DNA of 7,028 nt from an uncultured Eubacterium sp. (GCA_948468465.1 CAOKJJ010000228.1:1-7028), one strand, 5' to 3'; positions 1 to 6,374 are shown, counted from the stretch's first letter. Program-made: numbers and translations. Notes: generated from the letters alone by a model not told the origin.

Positions 1-34
1 AATTGTTTTTTATTACAAAATTGTTACAACGCCG

Positions 35-63
35 TTGACAGCGATAGGTGATATTGCTATAAT
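35..63 (+). promoter_or_regulatory. Consensus SigA promoter for the NlpC/P60 hydrolase gene
   Basis: The -35 box TTGACA (35-40) and -10 box TATAAT (58-63) both match consensus exactly and are separated by 17 bp. A TG one base upstream of the -10 (55-56) makes it an extended -10 promoter. Positions 1-34 are mostly A/T and could act as an UP element. Transcription would start near position 70, giving a leader of about 118 nt before the ATG at 188. The match is read directly from sequence; high activity is inferred, and repression may limit it. Confidence 0.9.
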
Positions 64-73
64 GAAAAAAGGT

Positions 74-97
74 TGTGAAAAAAGTTTCACATTTTTT
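74..97 (+). promoter_or_regulatory. AT-rich hairpin plus T run at the transcript start
   Basis: TGTGAAA (74-80) pairs with TTTCACA (85-91) around a 4-nt loop and is followed by six T (92-97). It lies only a few bases after the expected transcription start. It could be an operator dyad overlapping the start site, a 5' stabilising hairpin or a very weak attenuator. Seven mostly A-T pairs make efficient termination doubtful. Confidence 0.4.
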
Positions 98-187
98 ACA
101 AAAATAAGATAAATATACGTGCAGTTGAGAAAACTCATAGCAATGAAAAGTAAAAAACAACGGATAATGATCATGCAGGAGGAAACT

Positions 188-1330
188 ATGAAATCCAGAT
201 TCATAAAACTTGGGGCAATTTTTATGGCTGCTATGACAGCAGTATGCGGTTCAGGGACAGTAACGACACAGGCGGCATCCATTCGGGCAGGCGTCAGCGC
301 GGCGCTGGCGGAATGTTTAAACGGCAATACGAAAATGACGATGCCAGCAAAAGGGGATGTTAATTTTTCACGGACAGCTTCGGCAAAAAATGTATTGCAG
401 GAGGAAAAAGCTGCTGAAAAAAAAGATGACGAAAAAAAAGCTGCCGGGAAAGCGAAAAAACGTTCCAAAAAGATAGGAGATGCAGACGATCAGACGATCT
501 GCGGCTATACAAATCTTGGAATTGCAAATGTGAGCAATTATTTAAATATTCGAGAAGAACCGGGAGAGGACGCTAAGATTGTAGGAAAGCTGCCGGCGGA
601 TGCAGGCTGCGAGATTTTAGATACCGCGGACGGGTGGTACCGGATCCGCTCAGGAAAAGTCAGCGGATATGTCAGAGCGGATTATATCATTACCGGAGAG
701 AAAGCCAGACAGATGGCTGAAACATTAAAAAAGACGATGGCTACCGTAAATACACTGACGGTATACATAAGAGAAAAGCCGAATACAGACTGTACGATTC
801 TTACAATTGTTACGACGGATGAGGAACTGGAGGTCGTAGAAGAAGGCGAAGAATGGATTGAAATCAAACTGGATGATGAGAACGGGTTTGTAAACGCACA
901 GTATGTGAATCTTTCGGAAGAATTGAAAAAGGCGATGCCTTATACAGAAACGGAACGCAGTGACGGAGTATCCGATACGAAATATTCCCTTGTGCAAAAA
1001 GCGTTAAGCTATGTCGGCGGACGTTATGTCTGGGGCGGGACAAGCCTGACAAACGGGGTGGATTGTTCCGGATTCACGATGCAGATTATGGCGCAGTATG
1101 GCGTATATCTGCCGCACTCTTCCAGAGGGCAGGCAGGCTATGGCAGAAGTGTAAGCACGTCCGAACTGCAGCCGGGAGATCTTATTTTTTACGGCAGCGG
1201 CAGTTCGATCAGCCATGTGGCTATTTATATTGGAAACGGACAGATTGTACACGCAAGCAACAGCCGGGATGGAATTAAAGTGTCTAACGCGTTTTATCGT
1301 ACGCCGATTTGCTGCAGAAGGATGTTTTAG
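188..1330 (+). CDS. Secreted SH3-domain NlpC/P60 (C40) cell-wall hydrolase
   Basis: A 380-residue exported protein, probably a peptidoglycan endopeptidase that cuts peptide stems in the wall. Residues 1-29 form a signal peptide: basic start (MKSRFIKLG), hydrophobic core, likely cleavage near TTQA-A. Residues about 65-100 are a Lys/Glu/Ala-rich linker. Bacterial SH3 repeats lie at about 106-171 (with the typical LNIREEPG and GYVRADYI strands) and about 183-247. The NlpC/P60 domain runs from about 265 to the end, with the catalytic triad Cys293 (in DCSGF), His343 (in SHVAIYIG) and His355 (in VHAS). The start at 188 is chosen over in-frame 119 because CAGGAGG sits 6-12 bases upstream of it and the signal peptide begins there. 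It has its own promoter, and no terminator separates it from rpsO. Family assignment is firm; the exact bond cleaved is not visible. Confidence 0.93.
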   Translation: MKSRFIKLGAIFMAAMTAVCGSGTVTTQAASIRAGVSAALAECLNGNTKMTMPAKGDVNFSRTASAKNVLQEEKAAEKKDDEKKAAGKAKKRSKKIGDADDQTICGYTNLGIANVSNYLNIREEPGEDAKIVGKLPADAGCEILDTADGWYRIRSGKVSGYVRADYIITGEKARQMAETLKKTMATVNTLTVYIREKPNTDCTILTIVTTDEELEVVEEGEEWIEIKLDDENGFVNAQYVNLSEELKKAMPYTETERSDGVSDTKYSLVQKALSYVGGRYVWGGTSLTNGVDCSGFTMQIMAQYGVYLPHSSRGQAGYGRSVSTSELQPGDLIFYGSGSSISHVAIYIGNGQIVHASNSRDGIKVSNAFYRTPICCRRMF

Positions 1331-1344
1331 AATTGAAAAAACTG

Positions 1345-1373
1345 TTTACAACAGCTCCCAAGTATGCTATATT
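1345..1373 (+). promoter_or_regulatory. Extended -10 promoter for rpsO (and pnp)
   Basis: TTTACA (1345-1350), a 17-bp spacer and TATATT (1368-1373), with TG at 1365-1366 giving an extended -10. It begins 14 bases after the hydrolase stop codon. Transcription would start near 1380, exactly where the structured rpsO leader begins. Confidence 0.85.
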
Positions 1374-1380
1374 GGAAAGG

Positions 1381-1436
1381 CATGAGTAAGCCCATATTCG
1401 GTAGATGGATGCTCCGACCTTTTACTGAGTATCATG
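1381..1436 (+). promoter_or_regulatory. Structured rpsO leader, candidate S15 autoregulatory RNA
   Basis: The leader can fold into CATG 1381-1384 with CATG 1433-1436, AGTAA 1385-1389 with TTACT 1422-1426, and an inner helix GC-CCAT 1390-1395 with ATGG-AT-GC 1405-1412. Loop bases TCGG 1398-1401 can pair with CCGA 1414-1417, which would make an H-type pseudoknot. CTCC 1412-1415 could instead pair with the Shine-Dalgarno GGAG at 1463-1466. S15 is known to repress its own mRNA through unrelated leader structures in several bacteria. The fold was drawn by eye and no similarity to a described class is claimed. Confidence 0.5.
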
Positions 1437-1475
1437 TGTAATCGGGCGATGATCAAATATATGGAGGACATTTTT

Positions 1476-1742
1476 ATGTTATCAAAAGAAAAGAAAGAAA
1501 CGATTATTAAAGAGTATGGCAACAAGCCAGGCGACACAGGCTCACCGGAAGTGCAGATTGCGCTGCTGACAGAGAGGATTAATGAGCTGACAGAGCACTT
1601 AAAGGTAAACCAGAAAGACCATCATTCCAGAAGAGGTCTTTTGAAGATGGTTGGACAGAGAAGAGGTCTGCTTGCTTATCTTAAGAAGACTGATATCGAA
1701 AGATACCGTACTTTGATTAAGCGCTTAGGATTAAGAAAATAA
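1476..1742 (+). CDS. rpsO: 30S ribosomal protein S15
   Basis: An 88-residue protein of the normal S15 length. S15 is a primary 16S rRNA-binding protein that organises the central domain of the small subunit. Family landmarks are [17 protein letters not shown] (residues about 19-35), [18 protein letters not shown] (about 38-55) and the C-terminal LGLRK; the conserved His and Ser of the HHSRRGL segment contact rRNA. The ATG at 1476 is chosen over in-frame 1434 because GGAGG (1463-1467) lies 8 bases upstream and residue 1 matches the family start MLSKEKK. The gene is followed directly by a terminator, and pnp lies 176 bp downstream, the usual bacterial rpsO-pnp order. Confidence 0.98.
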   Translation: MLSKEKKETIIKEYGNKPGDTGSPEVQIALLTERINELTEHLKVNQKDHHSRRGLLKMVGQRRGLLAYLKKTDIERYRTLIKRLGLRK

Positions 1743-1750
1743 TTCTGTAT

Positions 1751-1780
1751 AAAAAGAGCGGAGTTTTCCGCTCTTTTTTA
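1751..1780 (+). terminator. Rho-independent terminator after rpsO
   Basis: AGAGCGGA (1755-1762) pairs perfectly with TCCGCTCT (1767-1774) around GTTT, with flanking A5 and a T6 tail (1774-1779). It starts 9 bases after the rpsO stop. No convincing separate pnp promoter follows, so pnp is probably expressed by read-through, as in E. coli. Confidence 0.93.
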
Positions 1781-1819
1781 AGGATATTTAAAAATTGCCA
1801 TAAAACAGAACATGAATAT

Positions 1820-1898
1820 GGTTGGGGTGTTAAAAGGAAGCTGCCGCAGATGCGGTTACGCATATGTATGGCGGCTGTTTCCTTCTGACACCCAAACC
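1820..1898 (+). promoter_or_regulatory. Long pnp leader stem-loop, candidate RNase III/PNPase control site
   Basis: A 79-nt hairpin pairs GGTTGGGGTGT (1820-1830) with ACACCCAAACC (1888-1898), continues through AAGGAA (1834-1839) with TTTCCTT (1878-1884), and ends with GCCGC (1843-1847) with GCGGC (1871-1875). Only a few mismatches interrupt roughly 25 pairs. A small hairpin caps it (ATGCG 1850-1854 with CGCAT 1859-1863). It ends 6 bases before the pnp ribosome binding site. E. coli pnp has a leader hairpin cut by RNase III that lets PNPase repress its own mRNA; this is a positional and structural analogue. The function is inferred. Confidence 0.75.
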
Positions 1899-1918
1899 AG
1901 GAAAAGAGGAGAAAAGAA

Positions 1919-4012
1919 ATGTATAAAAGTTATTCTATGGAAATCGGTGGAAAGACGCTTACCGTTGAGATCGGCCGTGTGTGTGCACAGGCAAATGGCG
2001 CGGCGCTTATGCGATACGGTGAGACAACGGTGTTATCTACCGCAACCGCATCTGACAAACCAAGAGATGGGATAGATTTTTTCCCGTTAAGTGTAGAGTA
2101 TGAAGAAAAACAATACGCCGTAGGCAAGATTCCGGGCGGATTTAACAAGAGGGAAGGAAAGGCGTCCGAAAACGCGATATTAACCTCCCGCGTCATTGAC
2201 CGCCCGATGCGTCCGTTATTCCCAAAGGACTACCGTAATGATGTTACGCTCAACAATATGGTTATGAGCGTGGATCCGCAGTGCCGTCCGGAAATTACAG
2301 CCATGCTTGGCGCGGCAATCGCTGCCTGTATTTCCGATATTCCGTTTTGCGGTCCATGTGCAATGACACAGATTGGTATGGTGGACGGGCGGTTTATCAT
2401 AAATCCGTCCCAGCAGGAATGGGATGAAGGCGATCTGCAGCTTACGGTAGCATCTACGATGGAAAAGGTCATTATGATCGAAGCGGGCGCCAACGAGATT
2501 CCGGAAGCAAAGATGCTGGAAGCGATCTATATGGCGCATGATATCAATCAGACGATCAATGCGTTTATCAATCAGATTGTTGCTGAGGCTGGCAAACCGA
2601 AACATGAATATACAAGCTGTGCGATTCCGGAAGAAATGTTTGCGGCCATGAAGGAAATCGTCACTCCGCAGGAGATGGAAGAGGCAGTATTTACGGATCA
2701 GAAGCAGGTACGTGAAGAAAATATCCGCAATATTATAGAAAAATTTGAAGAAGCATTCGCGGAAAACGAAGAGTGGCTGGCGATTCTTGGAGAGGCAGTA
2801 TATCAATACCAGAAAAAGACGGTCCGCAAAATGATCTTAAAAGACCGCAGACGTCCGGATGGCCGTGAAATCAATCAGATTCGTCCTCTGTCCGCTGAAA
2901 TAGATCTGATTCCAAGAGTGCATGGCTCTGCCATGTTTACGCGCGGACAGACACAGATCTGCGATATTGTAACGCTGGCGCCGATGTCAGAGGTGCAGAA
3001 GGTAGACGGCCTGGATGAAAATATTGTGTTAAAAAGATATATGCACCATTATAATTTCCCGTCATATTCCGTAGGCGAGACAAAGCCGTCCAGAGGGCCG
3101 GGACGGCGCGAGATTGGTCATGGGGCGCTGGCGGAAAAAGCGCTCATTCCGGTGCTGCCGTCGGTAGAAGAGTTTCCGTATGCGATCCGTGCGGTATCAG
3201 AGACATTTGAATCCAATGGTTCCACGTCGATGGCTTCGACTTGTGCATCCTGCCTGTCATTGATGGCGGCTGGCGTGCCGATCAAAAAAATGGTTGCCGG
3301 CATTTCCTGCGGCCTTGTTACAGGCGATACGGATGACGATTACGTAGTATTGACCGATATCCAGGGCCTGGAAGACTTTTTCGGAGATATGGATTTTAAA
3401 GTAACCGGTACACATGACGGTATTACAGCCATTCAGATGGACATTAAAATCCATGGACTGACGCGTCCGATCGTAGAAGAAGCGATTGCGCGCACGAGAG
3501 AGGCAAGGCTTTATATTATGGATGAAGTCATGTCCAAAGCGATTGACAAGCCACGTCAGGAAGTCGCGCCGCTTGCGCCGAAGATTATCCAGATTCAAAT
3601 AGATCCGATGAAGATCGGCGATGTTGTCGGACAGAGAGGAAAGACAATTAACGAAATTATTGAGCGCACCGGCGTAAAGATCGATATCAGCGACGAAGGC
3701 TCCGTATCTATTTGCGGCACAGATAAGAAGATGATGCAAAAAGCTGTGGAAATGATAGAAATCATTACGACGAACTTTGAAGAAGGACAGATTTTCAAAG
3801 GCAAGGTCATCAGCATTAAGGAATTCGGCGCATTCATTGAATTTGCTCCGGGCAAAGAAGGCATGGTGCATATTTCCAAAATTACAAAAGGAAGAATCAA
3901 TCATGTGGAAGATGTGCTGACACTCGGAGATACGGTTACCGTTGTCTGCCTTGGCAAAGACAAGATGGGCCGCGTCAGCTTCAGCATGAAAGATGTGCCA
4001 AAGGATAAATAA
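1919..4012 (+). CDS. pnp: Polynucleotide phosphorylase (polyribonucleotide nucleotidyltransferase)
   Basis: A 697-residue, full-length PNPase, which degrades RNA 3' to 5' using phosphate and releases nucleoside diphosphates in mRNA turnover. Domains in order: first RNase PH domain (about 12-145, with GGFNKREGK and RPMRPLFP), helical linker domain (about 240-310), second catalytic RNase PH domain (about 315-540), KH domain (about 555-612, GQRG loop at 571-574) and S1 RNA-binding domain (about 621-692, GKVISIKEFGAFIEF). The second core keeps GDMDFKV and the DGITAIQMDIK acidic residues (Asp500, Asp508) needed for metal and phosphate chemistry. AGAGGAG at 1905-1911 sets the start. Nothing looks truncated. 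Expression probably comes from rpsO read-through and is controlled by the leader hairpin. Confidence 0.98.
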   Translation: MYKSYSMEIGGKTLTVEIGRVCAQANGAALMRYGETTVLSTATASDKPRDGIDFFPLSVEYEEKQYAVGKIPGGFNKREGKASENAILTSRVIDRPMRPLFPKDYRNDVTLNNMVMSVDPQCRPEITAMLGAAIAACISDIPFCGPCAMTQIGMVDGRFIINPSQQEWDEGDLQLTVASTMEKVIMIEAGANEIPEAKMLEAIYMAHDINQTINAFINQIVAEAGKPKHEYTSCAIPEEMFAAMKEIVTPQEMEEAVFTDQKQVREENIRNIIEKFEEAFAENEEWLAILGEAVYQYQKKTVRKMILKDRRRPDGREINQIRPLSAEIDLIPRVHGSAMFTRGQTQICDIVTLAPMSEVQKVDGLDENIVLKRYMHHYNFPSYSVGETKPSRGPGRREIGHGALAEKALIPVLPSVEEFPYAIRAVSETFESNGSTSMASTCASCLSLMAAGVPIKKMVAGISCGLVTGDTDDDYVVLTDIQGLEDFFGDMDFKVTGTHDGITAIQMDIKIHGLTRPIVEEAIARTREARLYIMDEVMSKAIDKPRQEVAPLAPKIIQIQIDPMKIGDVVGQRGKTINEIIERTGVKIDISDEGSVSICGTDKKMMQKAVEMIEIITTNFEEGQIFKGKVISIKEFGAFIEFAPGKEGMVHISKITKGRINHVEDVLTLGDTVTVVCLGKDKMGRVSFSMKDVPKDK

Positions 4013-4023
4013 GCTTTTATGAA

Positions 4024-4052
4024 TTTACCTGTGCAGCGACGGCTGTTAGAAT
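4024..4052 (+). promoter_or_regulatory. Extended -10 promoter for the small ORF after pnp
   Basis: TTTACC (4024-4029), 17-bp spacer and TAGAAT (4047-4052), with TG at 4044-4045. It has the same architecture as the other promoters here and starts 12 bases after the pnp stop. The predicted start near 4059 leaves a leader of about 25 nt before the small ORF. The -35 box is only a partial match. Confidence 0.6.
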
Positions 4053-4084
4053 AATGGTATCTGACGCAGGAAGGGGAATACCTT

Positions 4085-4264
4085 ATGGATCTGAATATAC
4101 AGATTACAGATATGGCAGGCGCAGGTATTGAGCATTCTATGGTGATCATGAATTTTTGCACAATGGCAGCCGTACAGTTAAAAGAGAACAAAAAAGAATT
4201 AAAGCTGCTCCATTTTCCACATTTGGATATGGATTTTGATGAACTGTTTAACCTGAAATGGTAG
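4085..4264 (+). CDS. Small ORF of 59 residues, unknown function
   Basis: I do not recognise this protein. It starts MDLNIQITDMAGAG and ends DFDELFNLKW. AAGGGG (4071-4076) lies 8 bases before the ATG. A promoter-like sequence lies upstream and a strong terminator downstream, so it is probably expressed. The middle is basic (QLKENKKELKLL) and the end acidic and aromatic (HLDMDFDELFNLKW); no signal peptide or membrane helix is seen. There is no terminator between pnp and this gene, so it can also be read from the pnp transcript. A transposable element begins just after its stop; restoring the pre-insertion sequence leaves the TAG stop intact, so the ORF was not truncated by the insertion. Confidence 0.6.
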   Translation: MDLNIQITDMAGAGIEHSMVIMNFCTMAAVQLKENKKELKLLHFPHLDMDFDELFNLKW

Positions 4265-4270
4265 CAGACG
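4263..4270. repeat. Left target-site duplication (AGCAGACG)
   Basis: AGCAGACG here is repeated exactly at 4406-4413 and touches the outer edge of the element's left inverted repeat. Its first two bases are also part of the small ORF stop codon TAG. Confidence 0.85.
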
Positions 4271-4405
4271 GTAACAGTTCAGATAATCCTTGAACTGTTA
4301 CGCATCCGGCCATTGAAAATCGCTTCGCGATGGGCCGGATGCCTGCAGCCGCTACATTTTCATACGGTCTGTGCAGTAAATGCGCAGACCTGCTTGAACT
4401 GTTAC
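4271..4405. mobile_element. 135-bp MITE-like element with GTAA ends
   Basis: The ends are perfect 11-bp inverted repeats, GTAACAGTTCA (4271-4281) and TGAACTGTTAC (4395-4405), flanked flush by the 8-bp direct repeat AGCAGACG. It carries no coding sequence, so it must have been moved by a transposase from elsewhere. The interior is almost entirely hairpins: the left end pairs with an internal end copy (4291-4301), GCATCCGGCC (4302-4311) pairs with GGCCGGATGC (4333-4342) around ATCGC-TTC-GCGAT, and GGTCTGTGCA (4366-4375) pairs with TGCGCAGACC (4381-4390). IS66-family elements are known for ends starting GTAA and 8-bp duplications, so an IS66-type transposase is the likely mobiliser. That family link is inferred. 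Confidence 0.85.
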
Positions 4406-4413
4406 AGCAGACG
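4406..4413. repeat. Right target-site duplication (AGCAGACG)
   Basis: Exact copy of 4263-4270, flush with the right inverted repeat. Bases outside the two copies differ, so the repeat is exactly 8 bp, as expected from a staggered transposase cut. Confidence 0.85.
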
Positions 4414-4422
4414 AAACATTAT

Positions 4423-4468
4423 CCGGCACAGGAAGCGCTTTAGGCATTGCTTCTGGCGCCGGTTTTTT
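4423..4468 (+). terminator. Rho-independent terminator of the pnp/small ORF transcript
   Basis: CCGGC (4423-4427) pairs with GCCGG (4458-4462) and GGAAGC (4431-4436) region pairs with GCTTC (4449-4453), followed by TTTTTT (4463-4468). Before the mobile element inserted, it would have started about 16 bases after the small ORF stop. It faces the convergent MutS-like gene but lacks a T run in that direction. Confidence 0.82.
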
Positions 4469-4508
4469 GCGCAGTTCCTTAAGACACATAAAGCAGATTT
4501 ACGGCGGG

Positions 4509-4581
4509 CTATAAGATCCCTGCCATGTGCAGCAGGAAGCGTGCGTTGGAAGACGCAGCGCGCCCCTGGCGGATCTTATAG
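4509..4581. repeat. Inverted repeat across the 3' end of the MutS-like gene
   Basis: CTATAAGATCC (4509-4519) and GGATCTTATAG (4571-4581) are perfect inverted copies. GCCA (4522-4525) and TGGC (4567-4570) extend the stem to 15 pairs with a 2-nt bulge. An inner hairpin pairs TGCGT (4542-4546) with ACGCA (4553-4557). One arm contains the stop codon and the other encodes DYKIR. There is no T run on the minus-strand side, so it may protect the mRNA 3' end more than terminate it. Confidence 0.7.
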
Positions 4582-6320
4582 TCAAACAATATTTTATTTT
4601 CATCATAATGCTCTGTAAAATAATAATTGACAGCGTCTATCGCATCGTCATGCTCCAATTCGCACAGTTCGAGGTCATGCGTCGTCAGAATGGTTAGCGC
4701 ATATGGCTGCGCCAGTTTTTTTACCGTTTCCCCTGCGGCCAGAATCCGATCTTTCGAATTCGTTCCTTTGTAAATCTCATCAATCAGGGACAGCATCGGC
4801 TGTCCTTTTTTGCTTGTTTCCACTATTTTCTGGATACGCAGAAGCTCGGCATAAAAAGAAGAGATACCCTCGCTGACATTGTCGGCGGTGCGCATACAGG
4901 TGCAGATTTCCATACAGGAAGCCCGTAACCCGTCTGCCGTGCAGAATCCTCCGGCATAGGCAAGCACAAGGTTAACGCCGATGCTGCGCATAAAAGTCGT
5001 TTTGCCGGACATATTAGAACCGGTAATGACGCAGGTCTGGTGGTTTAAGTCAAAATCGTTGCCTACGGCATCCGTATTATTTAACAGCGGGTGCCGCAGA
5101 TTTTTGGCGGATAAAACCGGGCGTCCCTCCTGCACAAGCTGCGGCAGCGTATGGACCTGCTTGGTACGGGCGATGACGCCAAGGCTGATAAACGCTTCCA
5201 CGGAGCCGACGGCTTCCAGCCAGGGCTTTAGCATAGCCTGATATTTGCTTTTCCATCGTACATACCGTTCCGCACAGTAAAAATCATAGCAAAACAGGCT
5301 GTTTAACAAAAAAGAAGCGTAAATATTGTGGCGTATGATGACGGAGGAGGCGATGCCCTCCAGTTCCCTGAACGCTTCCAGGGCATTTTTGTTTTTTTCC
5401 GAATCGGTCAAAGTCTGACGAAGCTTCTGCAGGCAGGGGCTTTCGAACGGCTCGTCCGCCAGCAGTTCCAGCAGCGTTCGGTAAGGAGTGACCGTTTGGT
5501 TCATTTTATAAACCGGCGCCAGCAGACGGCTGTTTCTTGCGTTTCCCAAAAGCGCGGCGGCAAGCTGGAGCGCGGCGCCAGTCAAAAAGCAGGTGAGCGT
5601 GATATCCGGCTTGATACCGGCAAAATGGCAAAACAGGGAGGCAAGAGTCAGTACCGGAGCCGTCCGGAAGAAGATGCGCAAAAAAAGCGGCGTACGGCTG
5701 TCTGATTCCGCCGCGTGAAAAAAATGCTCCAGGGCTTTTTTTTCGCTGTCGTAGGAAACTGCGCGCAGGCGCCTGGCAGCCGTTTCAAAGCGCAGGGTAA
5801 AATCAGTTTTCCTTACAAGCTCGCTGACTGCCTGCTGGCGGCCGCGGATTTGCTCCGGCCGCATATCCGGCTGGCTGAGCAGCCCGGCAAGGCAGTCCTG
5901 GCCAAAGACGGTGCTGGCCGTACAAAGATACTGATAAAGCGACTGCCCGCCGAAAATGTCAAGGTCGCTGATACGCGGGGACGCTTTGGAATTTGAGCTT
6001 TGCAAATAGCGGGAGCCGTGGACCGGAAACTGCTTCCAGCCGTCAGTAAGCCTGGCCTGATCATCCAGCAGGACGGATTCGTAATCGGCAAGGTAAGAAA
6101 GCTGTTTTTTCAGCCTGCGGCTATGGGATACGAACAGAAAAAAAGCAAGCGCAGCCGCTGCAGCGGCGATATAAAATCCGTAAAGCTGTTTCGTATAGCC
6201 AAGGCAGAGTAAAATAACCGCGGCCAGAAACGAAAGCAGCCGCCAAAGGCTCATGCGCCTGTATGGTCCTTTCAGCCTGGACATCTGTTCCCGGCAGCTG
6301 TTAAGATGTGTCTGATACAT
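4509..6320 (-). CDS. Membrane-anchored MutS-family ATPase
   Basis: A 603-residue protein with a C-terminal MutS-type ABC ATPase but no room for the MutS1 mismatch-binding domains, and none of the Smr nuclease domain of MutS2. Hydrophobic helices lie at about 26-42 and 46-64 and again at about 214-236 and 240-258, suggesting two membrane hairpins. The clamp/lever-like helical region covers about 270-400. ATPase motifs are complete: Walker A GSNMSGKT (434-441), signature region GISSFYAEL (485-493), Walker B MLSLIDEIYKGTNS (509-522) and H-loop TTHD (546-549). AGAGGGA (6325-6331, complement) sets the start. It is convergent with pnp and has its own promoter. Similar proteins are often labelled MutS mismatch repair, but this architecture does not support a role in classical mismatch repair; the substrate is unknown. 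Confidence 0.88.
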   Translation of the reverse strand: MYQTHLNSCREQMSRLKGPYRRMSLWRLLSFLAAVILLCLGYTKQLYGFYIAAAAAALAFFLFVSHSRRLKKQLSYLADYESVLLDDQARLTDGWKQFPVHGSRYLQSSNSKASPRISDLDIFGGQSLYQYLCTASTVFGQDCLAGLLSQPDMRPEQIRGRQQAVSELVRKTDFTLRFETAARRLRAVSYDSEKKALEHFFHAAESDSRTPLFLRIFFRTAPVLTLASLFCHFAGIKPDITLTCFLTGAALQLAAALLGNARNSRLLAPVYKMNQTVTPYRTLLELLADEPFESPCLQKLRQTLTDSEKNKNALEAFRELEGIASSVIIRHNIYASFLLNSLFCYDFYCAERYVRWKSKYQAMLKPWLEAVGSVEAFISLGVIARTKQVHTLPQLVQEGRPVLSAKNLRHPLLNNTDAVGNDFDLNHQTCVITGSNMSGKTTFMRSIGVNLVLAYAGGFCTADGLRASCMEICTCMRTADNVSEGISSFYAELLRIQKIVETSKKGQPMLSLIDEIYKGTNSKDRILAAGETVKKLAQPYALTILTTHDLELCELEHDDAIDAVNYYFTEHYDENKILFDYKIRQGRAASSNARFLLHMAGIL

Positions 6321-6374
6321 AAAATCCCTCTTTTTCCAGGGGCTTTCAAAAGCCTCTATTTAAATATTTGAATG

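Noticed and set aside
119..187. Upstream in-frame extension of the hydrolase gene
   Set aside because: The first possible start has no ribosome binding site and would bury the signal peptide behind 23 basic residues; ATG 188 follows CAGGAGG.
13..468. 151-codon minus-strand frame at the left end
   Set aside because: Antisense to the hydrolase promoter, leader and Lys-rich linker; Phe/Ser runs mirror the A-rich plus strand.
1434..1475. Longer rpsO start
   Set aside because: ATG 1476 has GGAGG at the right distance and gives the normal 88-residue S15; the extension overlaps the structured leader.
1795..1823. Possible pnp promoter (TTGCCA with a poor -10 near TATGGT)
   Set aside because: The -10 match is weak and the spacing is off; rpsO read-through explains pnp expression better.
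1812..2075. 87-codon open frame overlapping the pnp start
   Set aside because: It runs through the pnp leader hairpin and lies in another frame of pnp, with no ribosome binding site.
3257..3904. 215-codon minus-strand frame inside pnp
   Set aside because: It is antisense to an intact, conserved pnp and its composition (many Phe, His, Asn) is typical of an antisense shadow.
4271..4405. CRISPR array
   Set aside because: The repeated 11-13-mers are in mixed orientation with irregular spacing and form element ends and hairpins, not regular repeats and spacers.
4423..4468. Bidirectional terminator for the convergent genes
   Set aside because: Read on the minus strand, the stem is followed by ATAATGTTTCG with no T run, so only plus-strand termination is supported.
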